Source: Candidatus Hydrogenedentes bacterium CG07_land_8_20_14_0_80_42_17 (GTDB lineage: Bacteria; UBA8481). From it: a DNA stretch of 21,324 bases. The notes under the pieces are model-generated. The model was not told the DNA's origin, did no database searches, and saw only the letters and a program-made list of their open reading frames with translations. The stretch is taken from NCBI GenBank assembly GCA_002780065.1, contig PEWQ01000125.1:1-21324 (forward strand), read 5' to 3'. Made by a program: the position numbers and the translations under genes. Shown one piece after another: positions 15,395-21,324 of the stretch (positions are counted from its first letter, which is position 1; each line of letters begins with the position of its first letter).

Positions 15395-15426
15395 AAAAAT
15401 TAGAAAAGAAGGGTGGTTGAAATAAA

Positions 15427-15627
15427 TTGGTTTACGTCCAGGTGACCTCTGAAGAAGGTCTCGAAAAGGCACTTAAAAGATTTAAGGCTAAGTGCGATAA
15501 AGAAGGCATAAAACGAGACATCAAGCGTCAGCGGGCATTCGAAAAGCCGAGTGAAAAACGGCGCCGAAAGCAGCGCAAAGCCGAAGCCAAATTGAGGAAA
15601 AGAGTTGCAAAGCAGAGAAAATATTAA
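15427..15627 (+). CDS. rpsU: Ribosomal protein bS21
   Basis: A 66-residue small-subunit protein involved in translation initiation. MVYVQVTSEEGLEKALKRFK, then EGIKRDIKRQRAFEKPSEKR and the highly basic tail ending RVAKQRKY are the full bS21 pattern. The start is a TTG preceded by a GGGTGG about 8-10 bases upstream; no ATG is available in frame. It stands alone between the carD-TPR pair and galU, with an inverted repeat after its stop codon. Confidence 0.95.
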   Translation: MVYVQVTSEEGLEKALKRFKAKCDKEGIKRDIKRQRAFEKPSEKRRRKQRKAEAKLRKRVAKQRKY

Positions 15628-15631
15628 AAGA

Positions 15632-15655
15632 AGGGGCGATTCATGAATCGCTCCT
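15632..15655. repeat. Near-perfect palindrome after rpsU
   Basis: GCGATTCATGAATCGC (15636-15651) is a perfect 16-base palindrome. It extends on both sides as AGGG and TCCT with one G-T wobble, giving a 24-base symmetric element in the 59-base gap between rpsU and galU. No T-run follows. It could be a factor-binding site, an RNA-stabilising hairpin at the rpsU 3' end, or a weak terminator. Confidence 0.6.
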
Positions 15656-15686
15656 ATCTGCGTCTTCATTTACTGAAGTTTAAGTT

Positions 15687-16571
15687 GTGAGCGTTAGCAA
15701 CATTCTTAAGGCGGTATTTCCGGCGGCGGGGCTTGGCACTCGATTTCTTCCCGCAACAAAAAATCAACCTAAAGAGATGCTTTCTCTTTACGATAAGCCT
15801 GCTATTCAATATGTAATTGAAGAGGCGGCCGGTGCCGGTCTTAAAGATATTTTAATTATAATTGCTCCCAATAAAAGAAGTATCATCGATCATTTTGACA
15901 GGAATGAATTGCTGGAAAAATATCTTGAAGCTCGTGGAAAAGAAGAACTGGCAAAAAAAATAAAAAAAATTTCAGAAATAGCGAGACTGCATTACACGTA
16001 TCAAGTTGATCCATTAGGGCTTGGGCACGCAGTTCTTATGGCTGAGCCTTTTATCGGAAATTCTCCGTTTGCTGTTTATCTTGCGGACGACATAATCGAT
16101 CCTCCTCCTTCAGGCAAAAACGCATCACAGCAGATGATCGACCTATTCAGCGAAACTGGTTCTTCGGTAATAGCTCTTGAAGCAGTTTCTTGGGAAAAAG
16201 TTTCCGGCTACGGAGTTGTCGATGGTAAAAAGATCGGTGAACGAAAAATTAAAATAACGAACGTAGTAGAAAAGCCTTCGCGTGAAGAAGCACCTTCAAA
16301 TCTGACTATTGTTGGCAGATATATTTTTACTCCGACCATATTTGAACTCTTGAAAAATACTCCTGCTGGTCGTAACGGAGAAATTCAGCTTACCGATGCA
16401 ATTCAAAAGCTAATCGAAATCGAACCCGTCTATGGACTTGAATTCGAAGGAAGAAGATTTGATACCGGCGATCCTGCAGGATTTCTCGAGGCAACGGTTG
16501 AGTTTGCTCTGAAAGGCGAGGATTCTGAAAGAATACGGAAATATTTAATAGAGCTTTCGAAAAAATTATGA
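15687..16571 (+). CDS. galU: UTP-glucose-1-phosphate uridylyltransferase
   Basis: Makes UDP-glucose from glucose 1-phosphate and UTP for envelope sugars. At 294 residues it is typical. The signature KAVFPAAGLGTRFLPATKNQ then PKEMLSLYDKPAIQYVIEEA opens the nucleotidyltransferase fold; LGLGHAVLMAEPFIG, FAVYLADDII, KVSGYGVVDG, VVEKP, IVGRYIFTP, GEIQLTDAI and RRFDTGDPAGFLEA follow. The start is a GTG without a clear Shine-Dalgarno; there is no ATG in frame before the catalytic motif. It lies 28 bases before cdsA on the same strand. Nearby kdsA and kdsD fit an LPS-bearing envelope. Confidence 0.94.
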   Translation: MSVSNILKAVFPAAGLGTRFLPATKNQPKEMLSLYDKPAIQYVIEEAAGAGLKDILIIIAPNKRSIIDHFDRNELLEKYLEARGKEELAKKIKKISEIARLHYTYQVDPLGLGHAVLMAEPFIGNSPFAVYLADDIIDPPPSGKNASQQMIDLFSETGSSVIALEAVSWEKVSGYGVVDGKKIGERKIKITNVVEKPSREEAPSNLTIVGRYIFTPTIFELLKNTPAGRNGEIQLTDAIQKLIEIEPVYGLEFEGRRFDTGDPAGFLEATVEFALKGEDSERIRKYLIELSKKL

Positions 16572-16599
16572 ATCTGCTTTTTGGTCAACCCTTGCATCC

Positions 16600-17274
16600 A
16601 TGCTCGCAAAACGAACAATGTCGCGTCCTCTAACTGATCTTAGAAAACGCACATTCTTCGGATTGTGCGGAGCCATCATCTTCATCTCAGCCATCATTAC
16701 TTCTTCAAAAGCTACGGCGATTCTTTTTTCATTGCTTTTTTTTATTAGTCTTTTCGAACTTTTTACAATGTACAAACAATTGAAGAATAAACTTTCGATA
16801 GCACATTTAATATTATTGGGAATTTATCCTGTCATCATAACAGCGGGCACTTTTTCTGCTATTTTGCTTAGACGGAAATATCCTTCACTACTGCTTTTAA
16901 CCGTCATTATCTGCACGTGGAGCGCAGACAGCGGCGCCTACTTTTACGGTATGAAATTTGGTAAGCATTTTATGATTCCCACAATATCTCCTTCAAAAAC
17001 ATGGGAAGGAGCAGTAGGAGGCTTTGTTGCTCCGATAATAGCGGCTCTAATTCTTGGATTATTTTCCAAGAATTTCACGTTTTCAATTTGCACCGGTATT
17101 GTAGCGGGAACTTTTGGTCAGCTTGGAGATATTGTTGAGTCAAAAATAAAACGGATAGTGGAAATAAAAGATTCGGGCTCATTGATTCCAGGACATGGTG
17201 GAATGCTCGATAGATTCGATGCCTTTTTCTTCAACTCTACAGCAATGTTTTTTATAGTTTCAGTTTTTCTTTAA
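16600..17274 (+). CDS. cdsA: Phosphatidate cytidylyltransferase (CDP-diglyceride synthase)
   Basis: Makes CDP-diacylglycerol from phosphatidate and CTP in the inner membrane, the branch point of phospholipid synthesis. Most of the protein is hydrophobic, with about six or seven helices. The CDS signature is complete near the C-terminus: ESKIKRIVEIKDSGSLIPGH followed by GGMLDRFDAFF; TWSADSGAYFYGMKFGKH and SPSKTWEGAVGG are also typical. At 224 residues it is shorter than most (about 260-285), with fewer N-terminal and middle helices. ATG 16618 is an alternative start. The last 18 codons, including the stop, lie in a 60-base repeat shared with the dapL end, so the present 3' end is one copy of a duplicated sequence; the frame is intact. 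Confidence 0.9.
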   Translation: MLAKRTMSRPLTDLRKRTFFGLCGAIIFISAIITSSKATAILFSLLFFISLFELFTMYKQLKNKLSIAHLILLGIYPVIITAGTFSAILLRRKYPSLLLLTVIICTWSADSGAYFYGMKFGKHFMIPTISPSKTWEGAVGGFVAPIIAALILGLFSKNFTFSICTGIVAGTFGQLGDIVESKIKRIVEIKDSGSLIPGHGGMLDRFDAFFFNSTAMFFIVSVFL

Positions 17275-17280
17275 TTCTCT
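17221..17280. repeat. 60-bp direct repeat, left copy
   Basis: These 60 bases are identical to 18351-18410; identity stops exactly at both edges (T versus C before, A versus T after). This copy provides the last 17 sense codons and stop of cdsA. It also contains, in the opposite orientation, the last codons of dapL, which are not used here. Confidence 0.97.
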
Positions 17281-17309
17281 ATCTTAACTGATTCTTTAGA
17301 GACATTGTC

Positions 17310-17783
17310 TCAGTCACAAATAACGACTGAACCATCATGTCCATTGTAAGTAAAATGCCAATGCAAGAGAATATCGCGTCCAATCAAACAATCAAAATTT
17401 TTAAGAGGACAAGAAACAATCGGGCTCTCTATACCGCTACCCCAAGGAAATATGATAAAACCATAATAAACTGGTTGCTGTTGTTCATCTTGAACTGAAG
17501 AAACTTTTTGAAAACCTGTGTGAACGAGTCCAAGTTGGTCAGCTACATCAGGCGTTATCACAGTACAACTTGCTCCTGTATCAATTAAGGCATTTATGTT
17601 AACTGTTGGAACACTTTTCCCCTGTTGTTTAAAATTTTCTTGAACAATCTGCGGGTGAGTAATGTTAACTTTGATAATAGCTCCCATTTGATATAAAACA
17701 ACTGACGATGGAATCTGGACGATTATTTCCTTTCCATCTTTCTTCATTTTACCCTGACCACCATACCTGTATGTGTTTATCAT
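17310..17783 (-). CDS. Retropepsin-like aspartic protease family protein
   Basis: A 157-residue protein without signal peptide or membrane helix. NALIDTGASCTVITPDVADQ contains the catalytic DTGA (Asp68) of retroviral-type aspartic proteases, which act as dimers. The second hallmark, CLIGRDILLHWHFTYNG (132-148), is the family's IGRD-type strand-helix before the last glycine. Residues 20-60 form the N-terminal strands. The start overlaps the DUF5678-like stop by 4 bases (ATGA), so the two are translationally coupled; an alternative start is Met13 (17747), preceded by a GGTGGTCAGGG stretch. Prokaryotic soluble retropepsin homologues of this kind have no well-defined targets. It lies inside the inserted cassette and its frame is complete, so it is probably functional. 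Confidence 0.85.
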   Translation of the reverse strand: MINTYRYGGQGKMKKDGKEIIVQIPSSVVLYQMGAIIKVNITHPQIVQENFKQQGKSVPTVNINALIDTGASCTVITPDVADQLGLVHTGFQKVSSVQDEQQQPVYYGFIIFPWGSGIESPIVSCPLKNFDCLIGRDILLHWHFTYNGHDGSVVICD

Positions 17784-18019
17784 AACGTAGCTTCCATGAT
17801 AAAGTTTAGCGGTTCTTTTTCAACTAAATGATAAACAAGAAAGCTTGTGTCTACCCCATATAAACGTACTCCTTCCTTTGCAGCTCGTTCATAACTATCG
17901 TAAGAAGCCACTAGATTTTCTTCAAACACAAGAATGAATTTGTTACTATGCTCCTTGAGTAAGGATTCTTTGTTTTTGTTAACGAAATCAAGATTTTTCT
18001 TCAAATCTTTTTCACCCAT
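17780..18019 (-). CDS. DUF5678-like small protein
   Basis: A 79-residue protein starting at the ATG at 18019, which has AAGGAGGAAGAT directly before it; a TTG start six codons earlier is less likely because it lies upstream of that site. A charged helix (3-30) precedes a compact alpha-beta core: KFILVFEENLVASYDSYERA, then a helix and SFLVYHLVEKEPLNFI. This resembles the DUF5678 pattern (a strand with the protein's own value, a DSYE-type helix, a closing strand). It overlaps the retropepsin-like gene by 4 bases. The tight coupling suggests that the two proteins act together, possibly as substrate, inhibitor or targeting partner of the protease. The function is unknown. Confidence 0.7.
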   Translation of the reverse strand: MGEKDLKKNLDFVNKNKESLLKEHSNKFILVFEENLVASYDSYERAAKEGVRLYGVDTSFLVYHLVEKEPLNFIMEATL

Positions 18020-18053
18020 ATCTTCCTCCTTTTTCAATTATATGATAGGAACT

Positions 18054-18235
18054 TCAATTCTCGTTGCATATTTGCGAAGGTAGCAGAGCGAGTTGATGTT
18101 GTAAACACGAAAGGGTGGCGGCAACATCATCTTCGATGGACTCGATATTGCCCTCACTGATGCAACCAGGTAGAGAGGGACATAGACTGTGAAGCATCCT
18201 TCTTCGCTTGGTTCAAGAACGGCTTGAATCTTCAT
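18054..18235 (-). pseudogene. Frameshifted HicB-like antitoxin remnant
   Basis: The ATG at 18235 follows a strong GGAGG and encodes MKIQAVLEPSEEGCFTVYVP, the N-terminal strands of a HicB-like antitoxin. The frame then turns into unrelated sequence. Shifting by one base within ccctctct restores SLPGCISEG, the hallmark that normally follows, and continues to a stop at 18054-18056. One base has therefore been lost, either by mutation or by a sequencing error. The sequence after SEG is a poor match to a normal HicB. No HicA toxin gene is adjacent. It starts 34 bases before the DUF5678-like ribosome-binding site and could be the first, now broken, gene of that transcript. Without the shift the frame reads on to about 18038. 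Confidence 0.72.
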
Positions 18236-18250
18236 CTCACCCTCCTGCAA

Positions 18251-18350
18251 ATATTGTGCGCTGTCGCACCGAGAAAATCAAGGGAATGTTTTCGCACCCT
18301 GAACAACGCTACGCCCATGCGAATTTTTACGAAAGAAAACGCGGCTCCCC
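18251..18350 (-). promoter_or_regulatory. Leader of the inserted cassette with repeated TCGCACC and a hairpin
   Basis: This stretch upstream of the hicB remnant is richer in G and C than the cassette genes. TCGCACC occurs at 18264-18270 and at 18292-18298, a period of 28 bases. GTGCG CTGT CGCAC (18256-18269) forms a five-base hairpin. Such paired sites before a hicB-type gene would suit autoregulation, but no clear promoter hexamers are visible. A short frame (18232-18318) overlaps the hicB start by 4 bases. Confidence 0.35.
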
Positions 18351-18410
18351 GCCTTTTTCTTCAACTCTACAGCAATGTTTTTTATAGTTTCAGTTTTTCT
18401 TTAATTCTCT
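18351..18410. repeat. 60-bp direct repeat, right copy
   Basis: This is an exact copy of 17221-17280. Here it supplies the C-terminal codons (KRIKEKLKL) and stop of dapL on the minus strand; on the plus strand it still carries the orphaned end of cdsA. Confidence 0.97.
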
Positions 18411-19617
18411 TCAAAGCAAGTTCAATGCGCTTAGACTCGCCGAATGCGCTCAGCCTGAAATATCCTTCACCCGCCGGTCCAAATCCTGCTCCAGGTGTGC
18501 CTACCACATTCGCTTCATTTAAAAGTTTATCGAAAAATCTCCATGAATCCATTCCAGACGGAAGCTTCACCCAGATATACGGAGCATTAACTCCACCGTA
18601 AACTTCGAAGCCGACGGAAGCCAGACCTTCCCTGATCATCCTTGCATTTCCGAGATACAATTCAATTAATGATCGGATTTGCTGCTTCCCTTCATCAGAG
18701 TAAGCTGCTTCGGCAGCACGCTGAACAGGATATGAAACACCGTTGAATTTTGTGCAGTGACGTCTGTTCCAAAGTCCATTCAAAAAAACTTTTTTCCCAT
18801 TGGAAGTATTTGCGTTTACATTTTTTGGAACTACTGTAAATGCGCATCTAGTTCCGGTAAAGCCGGCGTTCTTTGAAAAGCTTCTAAATTCTATTGCGAC
18901 CTCTTTCGCGCCTTCAATCTCATAGATAGAATGCGGCAGATTTTTATCTGTTATGTAAGCTTCATAAGCCGCATCGAATAAAATAATCGATTCGTGCTTT
19001 CGAGCATAATCCACCCATTTAGTTAGAGCGGTTCTATCAAGCGTTGCGCCTGTCGGATTATTTGGAGAGCATAAATAAATTATGTCTACGTTTTCTTTCG
19101 GAAGATCAGGATTGAATGAGTTCTCTGAAGTGCATGGCAAATAAACTATTCCTTCGTATCTGCCATCAGAAAGCGCATTGCCGGTCCTTCCAGCCATCAC
19201 ATTAGAATCCACATATACCGGATAGACCGGATCTTCCAGAGCAACAACATTATCAACAGAAAAAAGTTCTTGAATATTTCCCGTATCACATTTAGAACCG
19301 TCGGAAACAAAAATTTCATCTTTATCTAACTCTACGCCTCTGGCGCGATAATCGTTCTCGATAATCTTTTCGACCAGAAAATCATAGCCCTGTTCAGGAC
19401 CGTATCCGTGAAATGTCTTCTTCTTCTTCATCTCTTTTACAGCTTTTTTAAAAGCAGACACAATACTTCTAGGAAGAGGTTCGGTGACGTCACCGATTCC
19501 AAGCCTGATTATATCCGCGTCCGGATTTAATCTTCTGAACTCCAAAGTTCTTTTGGCAATTTCAGGAAATAGGTATCCCGCTTTCAGCTTCAAAAAATTT
19601 TCATTCACTCTAGCCAT
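18382..19617 (-). CDS. dapL: LL-diaminopimelate aminotransferase
   Basis: Converts tetrahydrodipicolinate directly to LL-diaminopimelate with glutamate and PLP, bypassing the acyl branches of lysine and peptidoglycan synthesis. It has 411 residues, as expected. Family markers are [83 protein letters not shown] and [15 protein letters not shown], where Lys249 should form the PLP Schiff base; [20 protein letters not shown] follows. GAGGTGA lies 5 bases before the ATG. The gene starts 4 bases after folK ends. Its last nine codons lie in the 60-base repeat flanking the inserted cassette. Confidence 0.96.
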   Translation of the reverse strand: MARVNENFLKLKAGYLFPEIAKRTLEFRRLNPDADIIRLGIGDVTEPLPRSIVSAFKKAVKEMKKKKTFHGYGPEQGYDFLVEKIIENDYRARGVELDKDEIFVSDGSKCDTGNIQELFSVDNVVALEDPVYPVYVDSNVMAGRTGNALSDGRYEGIVYLPCTSENSFNPDLPKENVDIIYLCSPNNPTGATLDRTALTKWVDYARKHESIILFDAAYEAYITDKNLPHSIYEIEGAKEVAIEFRSFSKNAGFTGTRCAFTVVPKNVNANTSNGKKVFLNGLWNRRHCTKFNGVSYPVQRAAEAAYSDEGKQQIRSLIELYLGNARMIREGLASVGFEVYGGVNAPYIWVKLPSGMDSWRFFDKLLNEANVVGTPGAGFGPAGEGYFRLSAFGESKRIELALKRIKEKLKL

Positions 19618-19621
19618 ATAT

Positions 19622-20089
19622 TCACCTCTTTTTTTCTAATCGCAATAGATTAAATCCCAACTCTGACAGGAGTTCTAATAAAAATTTTCTTTGGAGAAGT
19701 CTAGGATGAGGAAGAACCAATTCATTAGTATCAGTTATCAATAGGTTTCCATTCTTTTCAATAATCAAGATATCGAGATCAAGGGTTCTCGGCATGTATT
19801 TGCCTTTTTCCATCGAATTCCTGCCCGCCGAAGTTTCGATATTGTTTAACTTTTTCAAAAGAGCTTCAGGCTTATCGTAAAATATGCCGCAACAAACCGC
19901 ATTCAAATAAGAAGGCTGTGGAGTCAAGTTGCCTTCAGCATTGAGCGCAGAGGTTTCAATTATTTTACTGTGTTTACTATCTGTAAAAATTTCATCGAGC
20001 TGTTTTAATCCATACTTAATATAACTCAAACGCTCTCCAAGATTAGAACCTAAACTTATCCAAGCAATAAGCTTATTGTCATTTTTCAC
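19622..20089 (-). CDS. folK: 7,8-dihydro-6-hydroxymethylpterin pyrophosphokinase
   Basis: Transfers pyrophosphate from ATP to hydroxymethyl-dihydropterin in folate synthesis. It has 155 residues. The N-terminal [30 protein letters not shown], the ATP/magnesium segment [10 protein letters not shown] and [20 protein letters not shown] are diagnostic. It overlaps folB by 4 bases, so the product of the preceding enzyme is used by its operon partner. The end of the protein (LRLEKKR) is short, with no fused FolP or FolE domain. Confidence 0.94.
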   Translation of the reverse strand: MKNDNKLIAWISLGSNLGERLSYIKYGLKQLDEIFTDSKHSKIIETSALNAEGNLTPQPSYLNAVCCGIFYDKPEALLKKLNNIETSAGRNSMEKGKYMPRTLDLDILIIEKNGNLLITDTNELVLPHPRLLQRKFLLELLSELGFNLLRLEKKR

Positions 20090-20451
20090 CTTATTCTCGT
20101 CACTTCGATTTCTGAATATTCAACAGGCAGAGACAGCGCGGGTTTCAATTTACGAATATAAATTTTCACTCCGGTCAGAATAGGAAATTCTTTAAGTAAT
20201 GTATCCGCAATAAAAGCTCCAAGCGGCTCCATTAACCTGTAGCGTTGCTTTTTAAAGAGCTCAACAATGCGATTACAAATTCGAGCGTAATCAGGTCTGC
20301 CTTTAAGAGTATCTTTCAGAGGATTCGAAGGTTCATCGTAGAACGCGTCAAAGCCTATCGAGAACTGCGATCCAAGTCTTGCTTCGTTCTTTTCAAGCCC
20401 ATGAAATGCCCAAACTGAAATACCTCTAACGCTGATCTTTACTTCCGGCAT
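20086..20451 (-). CDS. folB: Dihydroneopterin aldolase
   Basis: Cleaves dihydroneopterin to hydroxymethyl-dihydropterin and glycolaldehyde. I start it at the ATG at 20451, giving 121 residues as usual for the family and only a 7-base gap to dapB; frames starting at 20484 or 20517 would overlap dapB. VKISVRGISVWAFHGLEKNE carries the substrate-site pattern, followed by QFSIGFDAFYD, DYARICNRIVELFK, RLMEPLGAFIADTLLKEFP and KIYIRKLKPAL. There is no clear ribosome-binding site, so it may rely on coupling with dapB. Confidence 0.9.
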   Translation of the reverse strand: MPEVKISVRGISVWAFHGLEKNEARLGSQFSIGFDAFYDEPSNPLKDTLKGRPDYARICNRIVELFKKQRYRLMEPLGAFIADTLLKEFPILTGVKIYIRKLKPALSLPVEYSEIEVTRIR

Positions 20452-20458
20452 AACAAAA

Positions 20459-21277
20459 TTAATTGTCTTTTTTGAATAGAACATCAGCCATCGAATATTT
20501 GCCCGCCGGCTTTCCAATTAGAAACTTAGCCGCGCGCAAAGCTCCGAGCGCAAAAGTATCACGCGAAGAAGCTCTATGGGTCACTTCGATACGTTCTCCG
20601 GTTGTTGCAAAAATAACAGTATGCTCTCCGACAATGTCACCGGCTCGAACTGCATGAACTCCGATTTCTCGAGGTTTTCGTTTAGCATCAAGTCCTTTTC
20701 TTCCGAATACTGAATTCTCTTTCTCAATTCCTGCGGCAGAAGAGACAAGATCGAGCAGTTTCATAGCTGTGCCGCTCGGAGCGTCTTTCTTTTTGTTATG
20801 ATGAGCTTCAATAATTTCTATGTCGTAGTCTTCCCCAAGCGTTTCTGCAATCAATGGTGCGATTCGAAAAAGTAAATTCACTCCGACCGACATATTCGGA
20901 GCGGCAATGAGAGGAATTTTTTTCGATGCCTGCTCAATAATTTTTTCCCCATCTTTTTCAAGTCCTGTTGTGCCGATGACCATAGGAACATTGTGCTGAA
21001 GCGCAATTTGAATGTGCTCAATTGTTGCCGACGGCGAAGTGAAGTCTATTAAAACGTCCGCGCCTTCAAGCGACCTGGTGCAATCCGAAGTAATGACAAC
21101 TTTTATTTCACCACAACCTGCTACTATTCCCGCATCTCTGCCGATAACAGGGTGACCGCTCGCTTCGAAAGCTCCGATAACCTTAAACTCGCTGGATTCC
21201 GAAGCCAAAGCGATAATCCTTCCGCCCATTCTGCCTCCGGCGCCAGCTACTGCAACTCTTATTATCTTCTCATTCAT
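20459..21277 (-). CDS. dapB: 4-hydroxy-tetrahydrodipicolinate reductase
   Basis: Reduces the dipicolinate precursor to tetrahydrodipicolinate, which is the substrate of DapL at the end of this operon. It has 272 residues from the ATG at 21277; a longer TTG frame adds nine unlikely residues. The nucleotide loop VAVAGAGGRMG (8-18), VLIDFTSPSATIEHI, VIGTTGLEKDG, APNMSVGVNLLFRIAP, EIIEAHHNKKKDAPSGTA (catalytic His pair and Lys, then substrate loop) and GEHTVIFATTGERIEVTHRA are complete. It is the first gene of the operon; no upstream promoter is evident in the 47 bases left in the window. dapA is not present. Confidence 0.96.
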   Translation of the reverse strand: MNEKIIRVAVAGAGGRMGGRIIALASESSEFKVIGAFEASGHPVIGRDAGIVAGCGEIKVVITSDCTRSLEGADVLIDFTSPSATIEHIQIALQHNVPMVIGTTGLEKDGEKIIEQASKKIPLIAAPNMSVGVNLLFRIAPLIAETLGEDYDIEIIEAHHNKKKDAPSGTAMKLLDLVSSAAGIEKENSVFGRKGLDAKRKPREIGVHAVRAGDIVGEHTVIFATTGERIEVTHRASSRDTFALGALRAAKFLIGKPAGKYSMADVLFKKDN

Positions 21278-21324
21278 TATTGTAAGTTTACAAAAAAATA
21301 ACAAAGAATCAACAGGAAGTAGAG

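Larger units (their letters stand above)
17281..18350. mobile_element. 1.07-kb inserted cassette bounded by a 60-bp target duplication
   Basis: The insert lies between convergent cdsA and dapL and is flanked by exact 60-base direct repeats. It carries only minus-strand genes: a hicB-like remnant, a DUF5678-like gene and a retropepsin-like gene. No transposase, integrase or reverse transcriptase is present and I see no terminal inverted repeats. The duplication is far longer than normal transposase target duplications (2-14 bases). Possible origins are single-crossover integration of a circle carrying this sequence, fill-in of widely staggered breaks, or action of a recombinase supplied in trans. 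Ancient tandem duplication followed by replacement is less likely. Confidence 0.7.

Noticed and set aside
17299-17311. GAGAC-ATT-GTCTC hairpin at the retropepsin 3' end as terminator
   Set aside because: Only five pairs with a three-base loop and no T-run in either direction.
18232-18318. 28-codon frame overlapping the hicB start by 4 bases
   Set aside because: The overlap looks like coupling, but there is no ribosome-binding site, no family resemblance and no HicA motif; too short to call.
17281-18350. Insertion sequence with terminal inverted repeats
   Set aside because: The cassette ends show no inverted similarity and no transposase frame is present.

Overview
The window looks like a chromosomal segment of a Gram-negative, uncultivated-type bacterium with a low to moderate G+C content. 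The Gram-negative inference rests on Kdo/LPS genes (kdsA, kdsD), a CsgG-like outer-membrane pore protein and a lipoprotein with a lipobox. Lysine/diaminopimelate is made through LL-diaminopimelate aminotransferase (dapL), isoprenoids through the MEP pathway (ispD, ispF), and two CarD/CdnL RNA-polymerase-binding proteins are present. This mix, plus an EndoQ-type PHP protein, suggests a candidate phylum such as Omnitrophota or Elusimicrobiota or a neighbour. That placement is inference and weak; no rRNA or tRNA is present to settle it.

Layout. Positions 1-3617 (minus strand) hold a signal-peptide protein with a C-terminal coiled coil, a CsgG-family protein, an ACT-domain malic enzyme and an M23 lipoprotein peptidase. 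A 295-base divergent spacer (3618-3912) separates these from a long plus-strand cluster at 3913-11062: carD with a lysine-rich repeat tail, a YacL-like membrane PIN/TRAM protein, ispD, ispF, cysS, kdsA, kdsD and hemW, almost all overlapping or nearly touching. An EndoQ-like PHP protein follows and ends at a clear intrinsic terminator (12448-12481). A GC-rich foldable element (12549-12611) precedes an HNH nuclease, a JAMM metallopeptidase and apt. A good promoter and a perfect hairpin precede a second carD, which is coupled to a TPR protein; then come rpsU, galU and cdsA. The far end (18382-21277, minus strand) is the dapB-folB-folK-dapL operon.

The most unusual region is 17221-18410. An exact 60-base direct repeat flanks about 1.07 kb inserted between the convergent genes cdsA and dapL. 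One repeat copy supplies the 3' end of cdsA and the other the 3' end of dapL. Removing the insert plus one copy leaves two genes overlapping tail-to-tail by 23 bases, so the insertion duplicated that overlap and broke neither gene. The insert encodes a frameshifted HicB-like antitoxin remnant, a small DUF5678-like protein and, overlapping it by 4 bases, a retropepsin-like aspartic protease. No transposase or integrase is visible. This small cassette is the best candidate in the window for an undescribed mobile unit.

Other points of interest are the CarD protein whose N-terminal 72 residues form a histone-H1-like lysine tail built on a 27-bp tandem repeat, the candidate structured RNA before the HNH gene, the hairpin abutting the ribosome-binding site of the second carD, and a short upstream reading frame before the EndoQ-like gene.
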